From the NCBI RefSeq assembly GCF_000769655.1, contig NZ_CP008887.1, positions 310,001 through 374,000 of the forward strand: 64,000 bases of DNA, in the 5' to 3' direction. The translations under genes were made by a program, and so were the position numbers. This DNA comes from Thermococcus eurythermalis (GTDB lineage Archaea > Methanobacteriota_B > Thermococci > Thermococcales > Thermococcaceae). The notes beneath the pieces are model-generated. The model was not told the DNA's origin. It was given only the letters and a program-made list of their open reading frames with translations, and ran no database searches. Below are positions 9,732 to 17,624 of the stretch, piece after piece (position 1 is the first letter of the stretch; each line of letters opens with the position of its first letter).

Positions 9732-10229
9732 TCATCCCAGCCCCAAAGCGGTGCGAATCCAGAGCGGAATGAGGCCTATCTTCGGGAACACCATCTCGGC
9801 CTTGGCCTCGACGGCGTAGGCTGGGACACAGCCGGCCATATACCCCTCGGGGAGCAAGACTTCCAGCGGGCCTTCAGAGGAGGGGTACGGGGGGTCGGGG
9901 ACGGGGTTGTTGTCCCCCCACGTCACGTAGCACGTCTCGGGCCTTCCGTTGATTTTAACGGTGGAAACGTACCGGACGCGGTGGATTATCGGGTACTCGT
10001 AACCGGGGCGCTTGTAGACTATAACGTCGCCGACCTCCACTTGGTCGGGGCTCGTAACGCCCCTCAGGAGGACGATGTCTCCCCGGTAAAACACCGGCTC
10101 CATCGAGCCGCTGACGACTATAACTAAGGGAGAGTCCGTGTGGAGGGCCACCCTAAGCCCCACGTGGATTCCAAAGACGACGACCAGTGCAACAACGAGC
10201 CACGCTACTTCCCTCTTCCACTCCCCCAT
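9732..10229 (-). CDS. Signal peptidase I (archaeal type)
   Basis: The 165-residue protein has an N-terminal membrane anchor (about residues 8-27) and the catalytic serine in VSGSMEPVFYRGDIV. It also has GDVIVYKRP and IIHRV, where archaeal and ER-type enzymes use His instead of the bacterial Lys. A final hydrophobic stretch (FPKIGLIPLWI) may contact the membrane. It removes signal peptides of secreted proteins at the outer face of the membrane. It overlaps the DUF531 gene by 25 bp. Confidence 0.92.
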   Translation of the reverse strand: MGEWKREVAWLVVALVVVFGIHVGLRVALHTDSPLVIVVSGSMEPVFYRGDIVLLRGVTSPDQVEVGDVIVYKRPGYEYPIIHRVRYVSTVKINGRPETCYVTWGDNNPVPDPPYPSSEGPLEVLLPEGYMAGCVPAYAVEAKAEMVFPKIGLIPLWIRTALGLG

Positions 10230-10759
10230 CTCAGGGCCTCCATATACGTGGCGATTCTAACGGCTATGGCACCTATCGCGGTGCACGTCTCAAGGCTGAC
10301 TCTCTTGCCCGTGACGTCCATATGATAGCGTGCCAACTTAAAGGTTTCCTTCGGGAGACCGTGTCTCCCGAGCCCGATGAGGAGCAGAAAACGCTCGCCG
10401 TTGAGAGCCCTCTCAGCAAGTTCTAAGGGGGTTATCTCCTTATCCCCAGAAGGCTTTCTCGTGGTCGCCACAGGAACCCCAAACTGGGGCGGAAATCCCC
10501 TCTTCGGGAAGTCCAGCAGGTGGAAGCGGTTCCCGCGGGCGAGCTCAATCAGGTACTTACCCCCCTCTCCTATCGTGGTGTGCCCGCTGACTTCCTCCGC
10601 AACGTCGAGGGGCTTTCCGTCGAAGGGGAACCCCACAAGGGCCAGGTGAAAGCCGTAGGCGTATGCTATCGGAGCGGAGCGGGCTATCGCACGAAGATGG
10701 GCCTCGTGAAGCCTCCTAACATCGTATGTGTTGTACAAGGCTAAGGTCAGCATCGGCAT
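10205..10759 (-). CDS. DUF531 family protein (predicted SPOUT-type)
   Basis: The 184-residue protein has the conserved archaeal pattern LALYNTYDVRRLHEAHLRAI and a C-terminal segment GLGRHGLPKETFKLARYHMD followed by VSLETCTAIGAI. The latter resembles the knot region of SPOUT RNA methyltransferases. Function is unproven; RNA methylation is an inference. The start could be ATG 10759 or ATG 10753. It is the first gene of a pair with signal peptidase I. Confidence 0.75.
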   Translation of the reverse strand: MPMLTLALYNTYDVRRLHEAHLRAIARSAPIAYAYGFHLALVGFPFDGKPLDVAEEVSGHTTIGEGGKYLIELARGNRFHLLDFPKRGFPPQFGVPVATTRKPSGDKEITPLELAERALNGERFLLLIGLGRHGLPKETFKLARYHMDVTGKRVSLETCTAIGAIAVRIATYMEALRWGSGRGK

Positions 10760-10814
10760 GGTTCTTAGAACACTGGGAATGTTTATAAGGGTTTAGAAGC
10801 TAGTAAAAACCACT

Positions 10815-11891
10815 ATGACCACTCTAGAGGATATCCGGGCTCTGGCGGAGAGGGGGCAGTTTGAGGACGCGCTCGGGCGGATTGAAGAACTTGACAGCAG
10901 GCTAGACCAGATAAAGGCCCTCATAGACGTCGCCATAATTATGAAGGAGAAAGGCAATCCTGAGGACTGGATTATAGGACTCATTGAGGACGCCGAATAC
11001 ATAGCTGGGCACTGTAAGGACCCGTACACCAGAACAGTAGGATACGGCATAATCGCGTTTGCTTTTCACACCCTGGGATACTACAATGAAGCCTCAGAGG
11101 CATTTAACACGGCCATAGATGAGGCCGGGAAGATTAAGGACCCCCTGGCACGGGGACAGGCCATAGCGACTGTAGCCTACTACATCGCCACCACCGGCGA
11201 CGCCGAGACCGCAATGGAGCTCTTTAATACGGCCTTTGAAGTGATAGCCAGGGCCGAGGTTGAGTACCGGGCCAAAGTTGACGGCCTCCTTAGGGTGGCT
11301 GAACTCCTAGAAAACGCTGGAGACGCGCTGTTCTCAAAGAACGCAATAGAGTTCTACAGAATAGCCTTCGATATCTTTGACAAACTCCACGTGAACCAGA
11401 GGGCAGGGGTCGTTGAGAAGAAGCTCCAGCTGGCAGAGATTACCAGCGAGACGGGCCTGCCCGAGATACGGCGGGCCCTACTTGAGGGGCGTTACCACTA
11501 CGCACTGGCACTCATAAGGAGGAAGTTTAGGGGGGCGTCTAGGCTTATAGGAGAGCTTGAGGCCGCTCTGTGGATGAAGCGCGTAAACGACCCGACTTAT
11601 ATTGACGTGGTCGAAGAGGCCCTTAAGGAGACAAGAGAAGTCGAGCTCTCACCCGCGAGCGCCGAGAGGATAGCAACCCTTCTTACCCAGCTTGGAAGCC
11701 TGAGGGAAGCCCTTGCCTTCGCACAGCTGATAGACGATGCAACCAGGAAGAGCAGCGCCCTCAGGGGGATAGCCCTTGCCCTCGCAGAGAGGGAGGAGTA
11801 CGAGGACGCCGAGAAGGTCGCGGAGCTGATACCTCTACCACACGTCAGAGAGGAAACCTTAAGGGACATAGAGACCATGTCCCTTGGGTGA
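10815..11891 (+). CDS. Helical-repeat (TPR-like) protein
   Basis: This 358-residue soluble acidic protein is built of about 35-residue helix pairs, with repeated patterns such as ALAERGQFEDALGRIEEL, YNEASEAFNTAIDEAGKI and EEYEDAEKVAELI. No catalytic motif or membrane segment is visible. It probably acts as a protein-binding scaffold. The product is in the cytoplasm as far as can be seen. It runs directly into the dipeptidase gene with a 4-bp gap, so the two are probably co-transcribed. Confidence 0.65.
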   Translation: MTTLEDIRALAERGQFEDALGRIEELDSRLDQIKALIDVAIIMKEKGNPEDWIIGLIEDAEYIAGHCKDPYTRTVGYGIIAFAFHTLGYYNEASEAFNTAIDEAGKIKDPLARGQAIATVAYYIATTGDAETAMELFNTAFEVIARAEVEYRAKVDGLLRVAELLENAGDALFSKNAIEFYRIAFDIFDKLHVNQRAGVVEKKLQLAEITSETGLPEIRRALLEGRYHYALALIRRKFRGASRLIGELEAALWMKRVNDPTYIDVVEEALKETREVELSPASAERIATLLTQLGSLREALAFAQLIDDATRKSSALRGIALALAEREEYEDAEKVAELIPLPHVREETLRDIETMSLG

Positions 11892-11895
11892 GCCC

Positions 11896-12828
11896 ATGAT
11901 TTTCGATGCCCATTCCGACCTGCCGACCTTTGTCTATGATGAGAGAAAGGCCGGAAAAACGCGCGTCCTTGAGGAAAACTATAAGAAGTTCTTCAACGGC
12001 TGGGTTAGTTCGAGGGTTATGGCAATCTGGACGAGGCCCGAGAGGAGAAAAGACGCCACCACCTACGGCCTGGAAGTCCTAAACGCTCTTCTGAGGGACG
12101 TTGAAGAGAGCGAGCGCTTTGAATTAGTCACAACAGTCAAAGAAATGAAAAAAGCCATAGAAGACGGGAGGGTCGCCCTCTGGCTCGGCCTTGAGGGCGG
12201 AGAGCCAATAGGGGAGAGCCTCGACGTCCTTGAGGTCTTCCACAGGCTCGGCCTTAGGGTTCTAACACTGACCTGGAGCCTGCGCAACGCGATAGGCGAC
12301 GGTGTCTTTGAGAGAACTGGCGGCGGACTCACCAACTTCGGCGTCGAGGTCGTCGGCAAGGCAGAGGAGCTCGGCATCGTTATAGACCTCAGCCACATAA
12401 ACGAGGCCGGCTTCTGGGACACCCTTGATGTAACGTCTTTCCCGGTCATAGCCTCCCACTCCAACGCAAGGGCCCTCTGCGACAACCCAAGAAACCTGAC
12501 GGACGACCAGCTGAAGGCGATAGCCGAGAGGGACGGTGTCGTCGGGGCAGTTGCGATACCGAGCTTCGTGGACAGGGAAAGGCCAACACTGGGGAAGTAC
12601 GTGGAGCACATAAAGTACATGGCAGACCTCATCGGCTACAAACACGTCGGCCTCGGCTTTGACTTTGTTTACTACCTCCAGGGCTGGAGCGGAAGGAGCG
12701 TTGAGGGCTTTGAAAACGAGTCAAAGATTCCCGCGCTGGTGGAGATGCTGAAGGAGAACTTCAGCGAGAAAGAGGTAGAGGCAATAACGTTCAAAAACTT
12801 TGAGAGGGTTTTTGAGAGGATAACCTAA
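11896..12828 (+). CDS. Membrane dipeptidase family (peptidase M19) protein
   Basis: About 310 residues. It starts MIFDAHSDLPTFV with the HxD zinc ligands of the M19 family. LWLGLEGGEPIG supplies the bridging Glu, DLSHINEAGFWD and VIASHSNARAL supply further His ligands, and VGLGFDFV closes the barrel. M19 enzymes hydrolyse dipeptides, including D-amino-acid types. ATG 11896 is chosen because it begins the conserved domain and follows GGTGAG; an upstream in-frame TTG at 11884 is less likely. No signal peptide is seen, so it is cytoplasmic. Confidence 0.88.
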   Translation: MIFDAHSDLPTFVYDERKAGKTRVLEENYKKFFNGWVSSRVMAIWTRPERRKDATTYGLEVLNALLRDVEESERFELVTTVKEMKKAIEDGRVALWLGLEGGEPIGESLDVLEVFHRLGLRVLTLTWSLRNAIGDGVFERTGGGLTNFGVEVVGKAEELGIVIDLSHINEAGFWDTLDVTSFPVIASHSNARALCDNPRNLTDDQLKAIAERDGVVGAVAIPSFVDRERPTLGKYVEHIKYMADLIGYKHVGLGFDFVYYLQGWSGRSVEGFENESKIPALVEMLKENFSEKEVEAITFKNFERVFERIT

Positions 12829-13268
12829 GGCTTCCTCAGGAAGGAGGGGCATCTTAGGGGCCTCTTGCTGTTGGGAAAACCCACAAAGCCGAGGAATCTC
12901 ACCTCGCCAGTGAGACGTACTGAGAGCATGCCGAAAGTCTTTGAACGCTCCGTGGCTGAACGAACTGTCTCAGTGCTGAGCTCGACCTCAAGGGTAGGGG
13001 GACTGTAACTACCAAGCGCTATGGCCTGCTCCCTGTCAGAGGCCCCCTTTCGCCTCCCTTTTTTGAAAGCATTGACAGCACTCGACAGGACGTTATTGGC
13101 CTCTGCCTCCATGAAAACACGGTTCTTAAGCTCCCTGGCCCACCCGCTCCACGCGAGATGACCCGAGTAGCCCAAGAGATAGCCGAGTAAGTAGGCCTTT
13201 CGTACGGGGTCGGTCTCCAATAGTATCTCCTTTACCGTCACCGGCTTTTCGCTGAAGCGTTTGCTCAT
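12825..13268 (-). CDS. Hypothetical protein coupled to a KaiC-like ATPase
   Basis: The 147-residue basic protein is not recognised. It begins with a helical region (PVTVKEILLETDPVRKAYLLG) and has a basic linker KKGRRKGAS. The C-terminal third contains FGMLSVRLTGEVRFLGFVGF, likely beta strands. Its ATG overlaps the stop of the KaiC-like gene (ATGA), indicating translational coupling and probably a shared function, for example as a regulator or partner of that ATPase. It converges on the dipeptidase gene with a 4-bp overlap. Confidence 0.6.
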   Translation of the reverse strand: MSKRFSEKPVTVKEILLETDPVRKAYLLGYLLGYSGHLAWSGWARELKNRVFMEAEANNVLSSAVNAFKKGRRKGASDREQAIALGSYSPPTLEVELSTETVRSATERSKTFGMLSVRLTGEVRFLGFVGFPNSKRPLRCPSFLRKP

Positions 13269-13957
13269 ACGAGCGGCCCCCTGACGTAGAGCCCGCGAGG
13301 CCCGAACTCAATTCGGTGCATCTTCGTTTCGTGGTTCGTCCTGCGCATCTTGAGAACCTGAATCGCCCTCACCATATCGGCACCGTCCAAGTAGTAGTGA
13401 AGCATTATAACGCCATCAACCAGGTAGTATTCCTCCGTATAGCGGTCGAGTTCAGTCATTTCAGCAATGAAGATACTGGTTATCCCCAGATCCTCGATTG
13501 TCCTAATAAACGTCGCCAGCTCGGCCCTCTTCTCCGCAAGATTGGTGGTTGGAAAGTCTATCGCCGTCAGGGGATCTATCACGAGCCGTGAGACATTCGC
13601 CTCCCTCGCGAGGTCTTTAATGCGGATCATCACACTGCTCCACTGGGGAGGTTTGGCAGTGGAGCCCCAGAGCTCCCTCCCAAGGTCGTAGAGGATGAAG
13701 TTCCCATTGGCAACGTAGTCCTTCACCCGCGGATCAAAGCGCTCAAAATCCTTGAGAACTTCATCAGGCTTGTAGACGAGTGAGATGTAAGCAACGCGTT
13801 CGCCGTTCCTTGCACCCTCTGCAAGGAACTGCATTGCGAAGGTCGTCTTCCCGCTCCCAGGAGGACCAGTCACTAGGTAAGCCTTTCCGGGTATAAATCC
13901 CCCCTCAATTAGCTCGTCAAAGCCGGGCACCCCGGAGGGGATCCTTCCCCACGTCAT
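13265..13957 (-). CDS. KaiC/RadA-like RecA-superfamily ATPase, single domain
   Basis: About 230 residues opening with MTWGRIPSGVPGFDELIEGG, the classic KaiC-family lead-in. Walker A GPPGSGKTT and a Walker B-like strand SRLVIDPLTAID follow, then the KaiC-type tail VLKMRRTNHETKMHRIEF. Single-domain archaeal KaiC-like proteins are thought to be signalling ATPases; a specific role is unknown. ATG 13957 is preferred over the longer frame because GTGGGGGG lies just upstream. It is followed by a coupled unknown gene. Confidence 0.85.
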   Translation of the reverse strand: MTWGRIPSGVPGFDELIEGGFIPGKAYLVTGPPGSGKTTFAMQFLAEGARNGERVAYISLVYKPDEVLKDFERFDPRVKDYVANGNFILYDLGRELWGSTAKPPQWSSVMIRIKDLAREANVSRLVIDPLTAIDFPTTNLAEKRAELATFIRTIEDLGITSIFIAEMTELDRYTEEYYLVDGVIMLHYYLDGADMVRAIQVLKMRRTNHETKMHRIEFGPRGLYVRGPLV

Positions 13958-14035
13958 GTTTTCGCCCCCCACAATAATAAAACCAAGGTGCAAAATTATA
14001 TAAAAGTATGGCGGACTGTAAGGCTGGGGAAAGGC

Positions 14036-14893
14036 ATGGACGCTTACTTTTTAACGGCCAGGGACGCAAGGAGAATGCTCCTTTCAAGGGGGGCAGTTAA
14101 GCTCAACCTCGACCTTAGAAAAACAAACAGGACGTGGGAAGTTGTCCGAGAAGGCGCCGAGTTCATCTTTCCCGACGGTACGCGGGTTGAGAGGGAAATA
14201 ATCGAAAGAATTGCGAGGGACGAGGGGAGCGTCTACTTCGTTAAGGACGGGAAGGTCTACAAGGCGGCGATAGCGGGTGAGCACTTCTACAAGCTCGTTC
14301 CAACAATCCCGCCGACGATAGAGATAAACGGCATCAGGATGCACAGGACTAAGGGGGTAAACCCCCTCCAGGACACGAGGAACAAGGTGAACACGGTCAA
14401 GCCAAAGGAAGGAGAGACCGTCCTCGACACCTGCATGGGGCTCGGCTACACCGCCATAGAGGCCTCGAAGCGCGGGGCGTATGTCATAACCATCGAGAAA
14501 GACCCCAACGTCATCGAGCTGGCAAGGATAAACCCCTGGAGCAGGGAGCTCTTCACGGGCGGAAAAATCCAGGTGATTCAGGGAGACGCCTTCGAGGTCG
14601 TGAAGAAGTTCAAGGACGGGAGCTTTGACGTTGTAATCCACGACCCGCCGCGATTCTCGTTAGCCGGCCACCTCTACTCGGAAGAGTTCTACCGCGAGCT
14701 TTTCAGGGTTTTAAAACCCGGAGGAAGGCTCTTCCACTACGTAGGTAACCCAGGAAAGAAATACCGGGGGAAAGACCTTCAGAAGGGCGTCATGGAGCGG
14801 CTGAGGAGAGCGGGCTTCATGGGGGTTAAAAGGGTCGAGGAAGCGCTTGGAGTCGTTGCGAGAAAACCCGAAAAGAAGGGGGGAAGGGATTAA
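14036..14893 (+). CDS. Predicted SAM-dependent RNA methyltransferase (COG2521-like)
   Basis: About 285 residues. The N-terminal part (to about residue 105) is a mixed region possibly binding RNA. The C-terminal Rossmann domain has VLDTCMGLGYTAIEA as motif I, ITIEKDPNVIELA as motif II and the catalytic-type VVIHDPPRFSLAGH, resembling the (D/N)PP(Y/F) motif of amino-methyltransferases acting on bases. A Thermococcus enzyme that makes N4,N4-dimethylcytidine in 16S rRNA is known, but I cannot tell whether this is its ortholog. ATG 14036 is likelier than the longer 13988 start. Confidence 0.75.
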   Translation: MDAYFLTARDARRMLLSRGAVKLNLDLRKTNRTWEVVREGAEFIFPDGTRVEREIIERIARDEGSVYFVKDGKVYKAAIAGEHFYKLVPTIPPTIEINGIRMHRTKGVNPLQDTRNKVNTVKPKEGETVLDTCMGLGYTAIEASKRGAYVITIEKDPNVIELARINPWSRELFTGGKIQVIQGDAFEVVKKFKDGSFDVVIHDPPRFSLAGHLYSEEFYRELFRVLKPGGRLFHYVGNPGKKYRGKDLQKGVMERLRRAGFMGVKRVEEALGVVARKPEKKGGRD

Positions 14894-16290
14894 ATCCCTC
14901 CGACCTCTTCAAGCTCTTCGAAGGCCTCAAGGTTCGTGTAGTAGTCCATCAGCTCGGCTATCTCCCTTCTGAGCTTGAAGCTCCTGAGTATTGCAATTCC
15001 AAAGCCTATTATTGACGGCCACGCCAGCAGGAGGAGCAGCTTTGCGTCGCTCATCGGTATGGGTCTCGGGTCGGTGAAGCGGTTGAAGTTCCATATCATA
15101 AAGGCTATCATCAGCCAGGCGGTGGAGAAGTTGGTGAGCCCGCTGCCGCTCTCGCCGAGCTTGAAACCGGGGATAACGTCCTTGGTGATGGGTGGCAGGA
15201 GGTTGCTTCCCATGAATCCGAGCTGGTCTTCGAAGACGTGGAGCCACTGGCCAATCATTGAAGCGATGGCAAGCTCCGTGGCGTGCGAATAGCCTATCAG
15301 CTTGAAGAAGGCGAAGACGACGAGGCCTATTATGATGCCCATCGTGAGGGAGTGGCTGAAGCCGTGGTGCCATGGCAAAAACCTGTCCTTGACGACGGTC
15401 TTGCCCTTGAACGTGGCTCTCCTGAACGCTATCTCCGGGCCGGAGAAGGAGTCTATCCTCGTGGGCTTGGGGTAGGTCTTGATGAAGGGAACGCTGACCT
15501 TCGCTATTCCATAGCGCCTGTACTCGGGCGGCTTGTCCGTTATGGCCACTCCTCCAGGGGTCACTATCGGCCCCATCTCGACGCGGACTTCCCTCTTCGG
15601 CGGGTCGAGGTGGACGAAGAACTGCCTGTAAACGTCTCCTGGCAGGCGGATGTTGTGTATCTTGACTATCCTCTCGCCCTCGTGGTAGGCCTCCTCGATG
15701 GCCCTTGCTATCGTCTCCGCTATGCCCTGCGGGTGCGGTGCGTCGCTGACGACGAGCTTGAGGGAGCCGTCCTCATCAACATCGACGTAGCCAAAGACGA
15801 GCATCTCCCTGCCTTCCTCTATCTTTCCGAACTCCTCCTCGAAGAACTCGTAGTCATCTCCGAAGGCCTCAACGGTAATCTTCCCTGTTCCGTCGTTGAG
15901 GGTGAAGACTATGCTGTTGTAGCTATCCGTCACGGTCTCTTCCGTTCCGTCCTCGCGGAGCACCTTGTAAGTGAGCTTTCCTGAACCCCGGACGAGGATT
16001 TCCTCGACCTTTCCCTCGACGGCAAAGAACTGGTAGCGGTTCTTCTCGCTAAGCTCGCTGATTTTAACGAGCTTCGGAGCGTAGTGCTTCTTCTCGTCCC
16101 ACGGGGCCGGGTCTATCTCGTAGTCCCTTCTGGCGAAGAACTTCCCGAACTTGAAGTCCACGAAGTCAGGGAAGTAGGCAGCGGCTGCAGCTATGACGGG
16201 GATGAGTATGCCGAGGCGCAGGTCGCCGACGAGGGCGGCGAAGAAGGTCGCCGCCGCGAGACCCGATATGTAGTGCGTGAATCCTCTCAT
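14890..16290 (-). CDS. YdjM-like membrane metal-dependent hydrolase with inserted OB-fold domain
   Basis: The 466-residue protein combines the DUF457/YdjM pattern with a large soluble insert. That pattern is HYISGLAAATFF at the N terminus, AAYFPDFVDF, then HHGFSHSLTMG and HVFEDQLGF late in the chain, with several membrane helices. The insert (about residues 75-190) contains VEGKVEEILVRGSG and FTLNDGTGKITVEAFG, an OB-fold pattern like those of the 995-residue protein encoded upstream. It is the third gene of that operon (6 bp after the permease). The enzyme reaction is unknown; link to phospholipid or nucleic-acid processing is speculation. Confidence 0.75.
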   Translation of the reverse strand: MRGFTHYISGLAAATFFAALVGDLRLGILIPVIAAAAAYFPDFVDFKFGKFFARRDYEIDPAPWDEKKHYAPKLVKISELSEKNRYQFFAVEGKVEEILVRGSGKLTYKVLREDGTEETVTDSYNSIVFTLNDGTGKITVEAFGDDYEFFEEEFGKIEEGREMLVFGYVDVDEDGSLKLVVSDAPHPQGIAETIARAIEEAYHEGERIVKIHNIRLPGDVYRQFFVHLDPPKREVRVEMGPIVTPGGVAITDKPPEYRRYGIAKVSVPFIKTYPKPTRIDSFSGPEIAFRRATFKGKTVVKDRFLPWHHGFSHSLTMGIIIGLVVFAFFKLIGYSHATELAIASMIGQWLHVFEDQLGFMGSNLLPPITKDVIPGFKLGESGSGLTNFSTAWLMIAFMIWNFNRFTDPRPIPMSDAKLLLLLAWPSIIGFGIAILRSFKLRREIAELMDYYTNLEAFEELEEVGGI

Positions 16291-16296
16291 CTTACA

Positions 16297-17619
16297 TCAC
16301 CCCAGCCCGAGCAGGTGCATGAAGTACCCGGTGTGTCCAGTCATGCTGATGAGCACGGGCAGTACGAGCCCTCCAAGGCAGTAGCTCCTCCTGGTGTTGA
16401 AGGCCGCCGCCATCATTCCAATGGCCGTTGAGACGAAGAGCACGACAACTCCCATCGGGCCCGTGAGGAGGTAGGAGATAACTACTAGGACTACTGCCAC
16501 GATGTACGAGAGCTTCTTGATGTGGAGGACGTTGAAGCTCCTGGCTATGAACTTGGAGAGGTAGTAGGTGAACAGGAAGCTTATTCCCGCGCTGAGCAGT
16601 ATGACGCCCATGGCGGCAAGGTACTCCGAGTAGCTCTTTGGCGTGTAAACTGAGCTCACGAGCCATGCCGCCGCTCCCCTCGTGAGCCTGAGGTTCGGCA
16701 GGAAGAGGAGCGTGAAGGCTCCAACGTAGTAGATGACCCTGTTCACGCCCTGGCTTATGATGAAGGCATCGTCTCCACGCTGGCTCGTCATGTGGCCGGC
16801 TACGAGCGCACCCATACCTCCGGTGATTATTGGGTAGACTGCCGCTATGGTTCCACCGAGCGCTCCACCGAAGGTGGCCTTGAGGGCGTTGTATATGCTA
16901 CTCTCGACCTTGTCCTCTGGGACCTGCTCAAGCATCGGCGGGTTGGAGAGTATGTTGAGGAGAACCCACGACATTCCAAAGAAGCCTATGAACATCGGGG
17001 TCAGCCTGGTGTAGGCGCTCGTAGTCGGAAGGAGGTTGGTGTTCATAACGATGAAGCCCAGTATTCCTGAGATGAAGAACACTAGGATTCCGCCGAGTAT
17101 CTGCCTCCAGGCCAGCCAGAGCCTCTGGAGGGGCGTCTTTCCGCGGTCGCCTTCCTTGGGCCACTCACTCATGAACATGAAGACCACTATGGCGACGAGG
17201 AAGTAGGTTATGTAGGGGCTGGTGGCCTGGTAGATTGGAGGTAGAACCTTCGGGAATATGAAGAGCGCCCCCAGCACGAGGACGAGGGTTCCTGCAACTG
17301 CACCGATGAGGTAAAGGAGAACCGCCTCATGTCCCCTGCCTAGGAGCAGGTAGCGCTGGGTCGGGAAGAGGAGGAACACCGCGCTCTCGTCGGCGACGCT
17401 GAAGTAGACGCTCGATATCGCGCTTACGAAGGCATAGGCCACTATGGCCCCTATGGCGAAGAACGGGAAGGCCTGCACGGGCATGAGCTCGCCGACGCCA
17501 AAGACCGCCACGAGGAGGGCCATTATGTTGAATATGTGGAACCCCGGAATCCACGAGATTAGTGAGCCGAACAGCACTCCAGCGAACGACCAAAGTAAAA
17601 GGTCGGAGAGGGGAATCAT
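16297..17619 (-). CDS. TctA-like (tripartite tricarboxylate transporter permease family) membrane protein
   Basis: The 440-residue protein has about 11-12 hydrophobic segments and a TctA-like start (FAGVLFGSLISWIPGFHIFN). A repeated glycine-rich feature, ALGGTIAAVYPIITGGMGAL, recurs in the second half. No TctB or TctC partner is nearby. Instead it is sandwiched between an OB-fold repeat protein and a YdjM-like protein, so its substrate may not be a carboxylate. ATG 17619 (GGTGATGGCC upstream) is preferred to GTG 17628. Confidence 0.7.
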   Translation of the reverse strand: MIPLSDLLLWSFAGVLFGSLISWIPGFHIFNIMALLVAVFGVGELMPVQAFPFFAIGAIVAYAFVSAISSVYFSVADESAVFLLFPTQRYLLLGRGHEAVLLYLIGAVAGTLVLVLGALFIFPKVLPPIYQATSPYITYFLVAIVVFMFMSEWPKEGDRGKTPLQRLWLAWRQILGGILVFFISGILGFIVMNTNLLPTTSAYTRLTPMFIGFFGMSWVLLNILSNPPMLEQVPEDKVESSIYNALKATFGGALGGTIAAVYPIITGGMGALVAGHMTSQRGDDAFIISQGVNRVIYYVGAFTLLFLPNLRLTRGAAAWLVSSVYTPKSYSEYLAAMGVILLSAGISFLFTYYLSKFIARSFNVLHIKKLSYIVAVVLVVISYLLTGPMGVVVLFVSTAIGMMAAAFNTRRSYCLGGLVLPVLISMTGHTGYFMHLLGLG

Positions 17620-17624
17620 GGCCA

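Noticed and set aside
16928-17164. Reading frames inside the permease gene in other frames
   Set aside because: They have the Arg/Pro/His-rich composition of shadow frames in GC-rich genes, while the permease frame has a clear membrane pattern.
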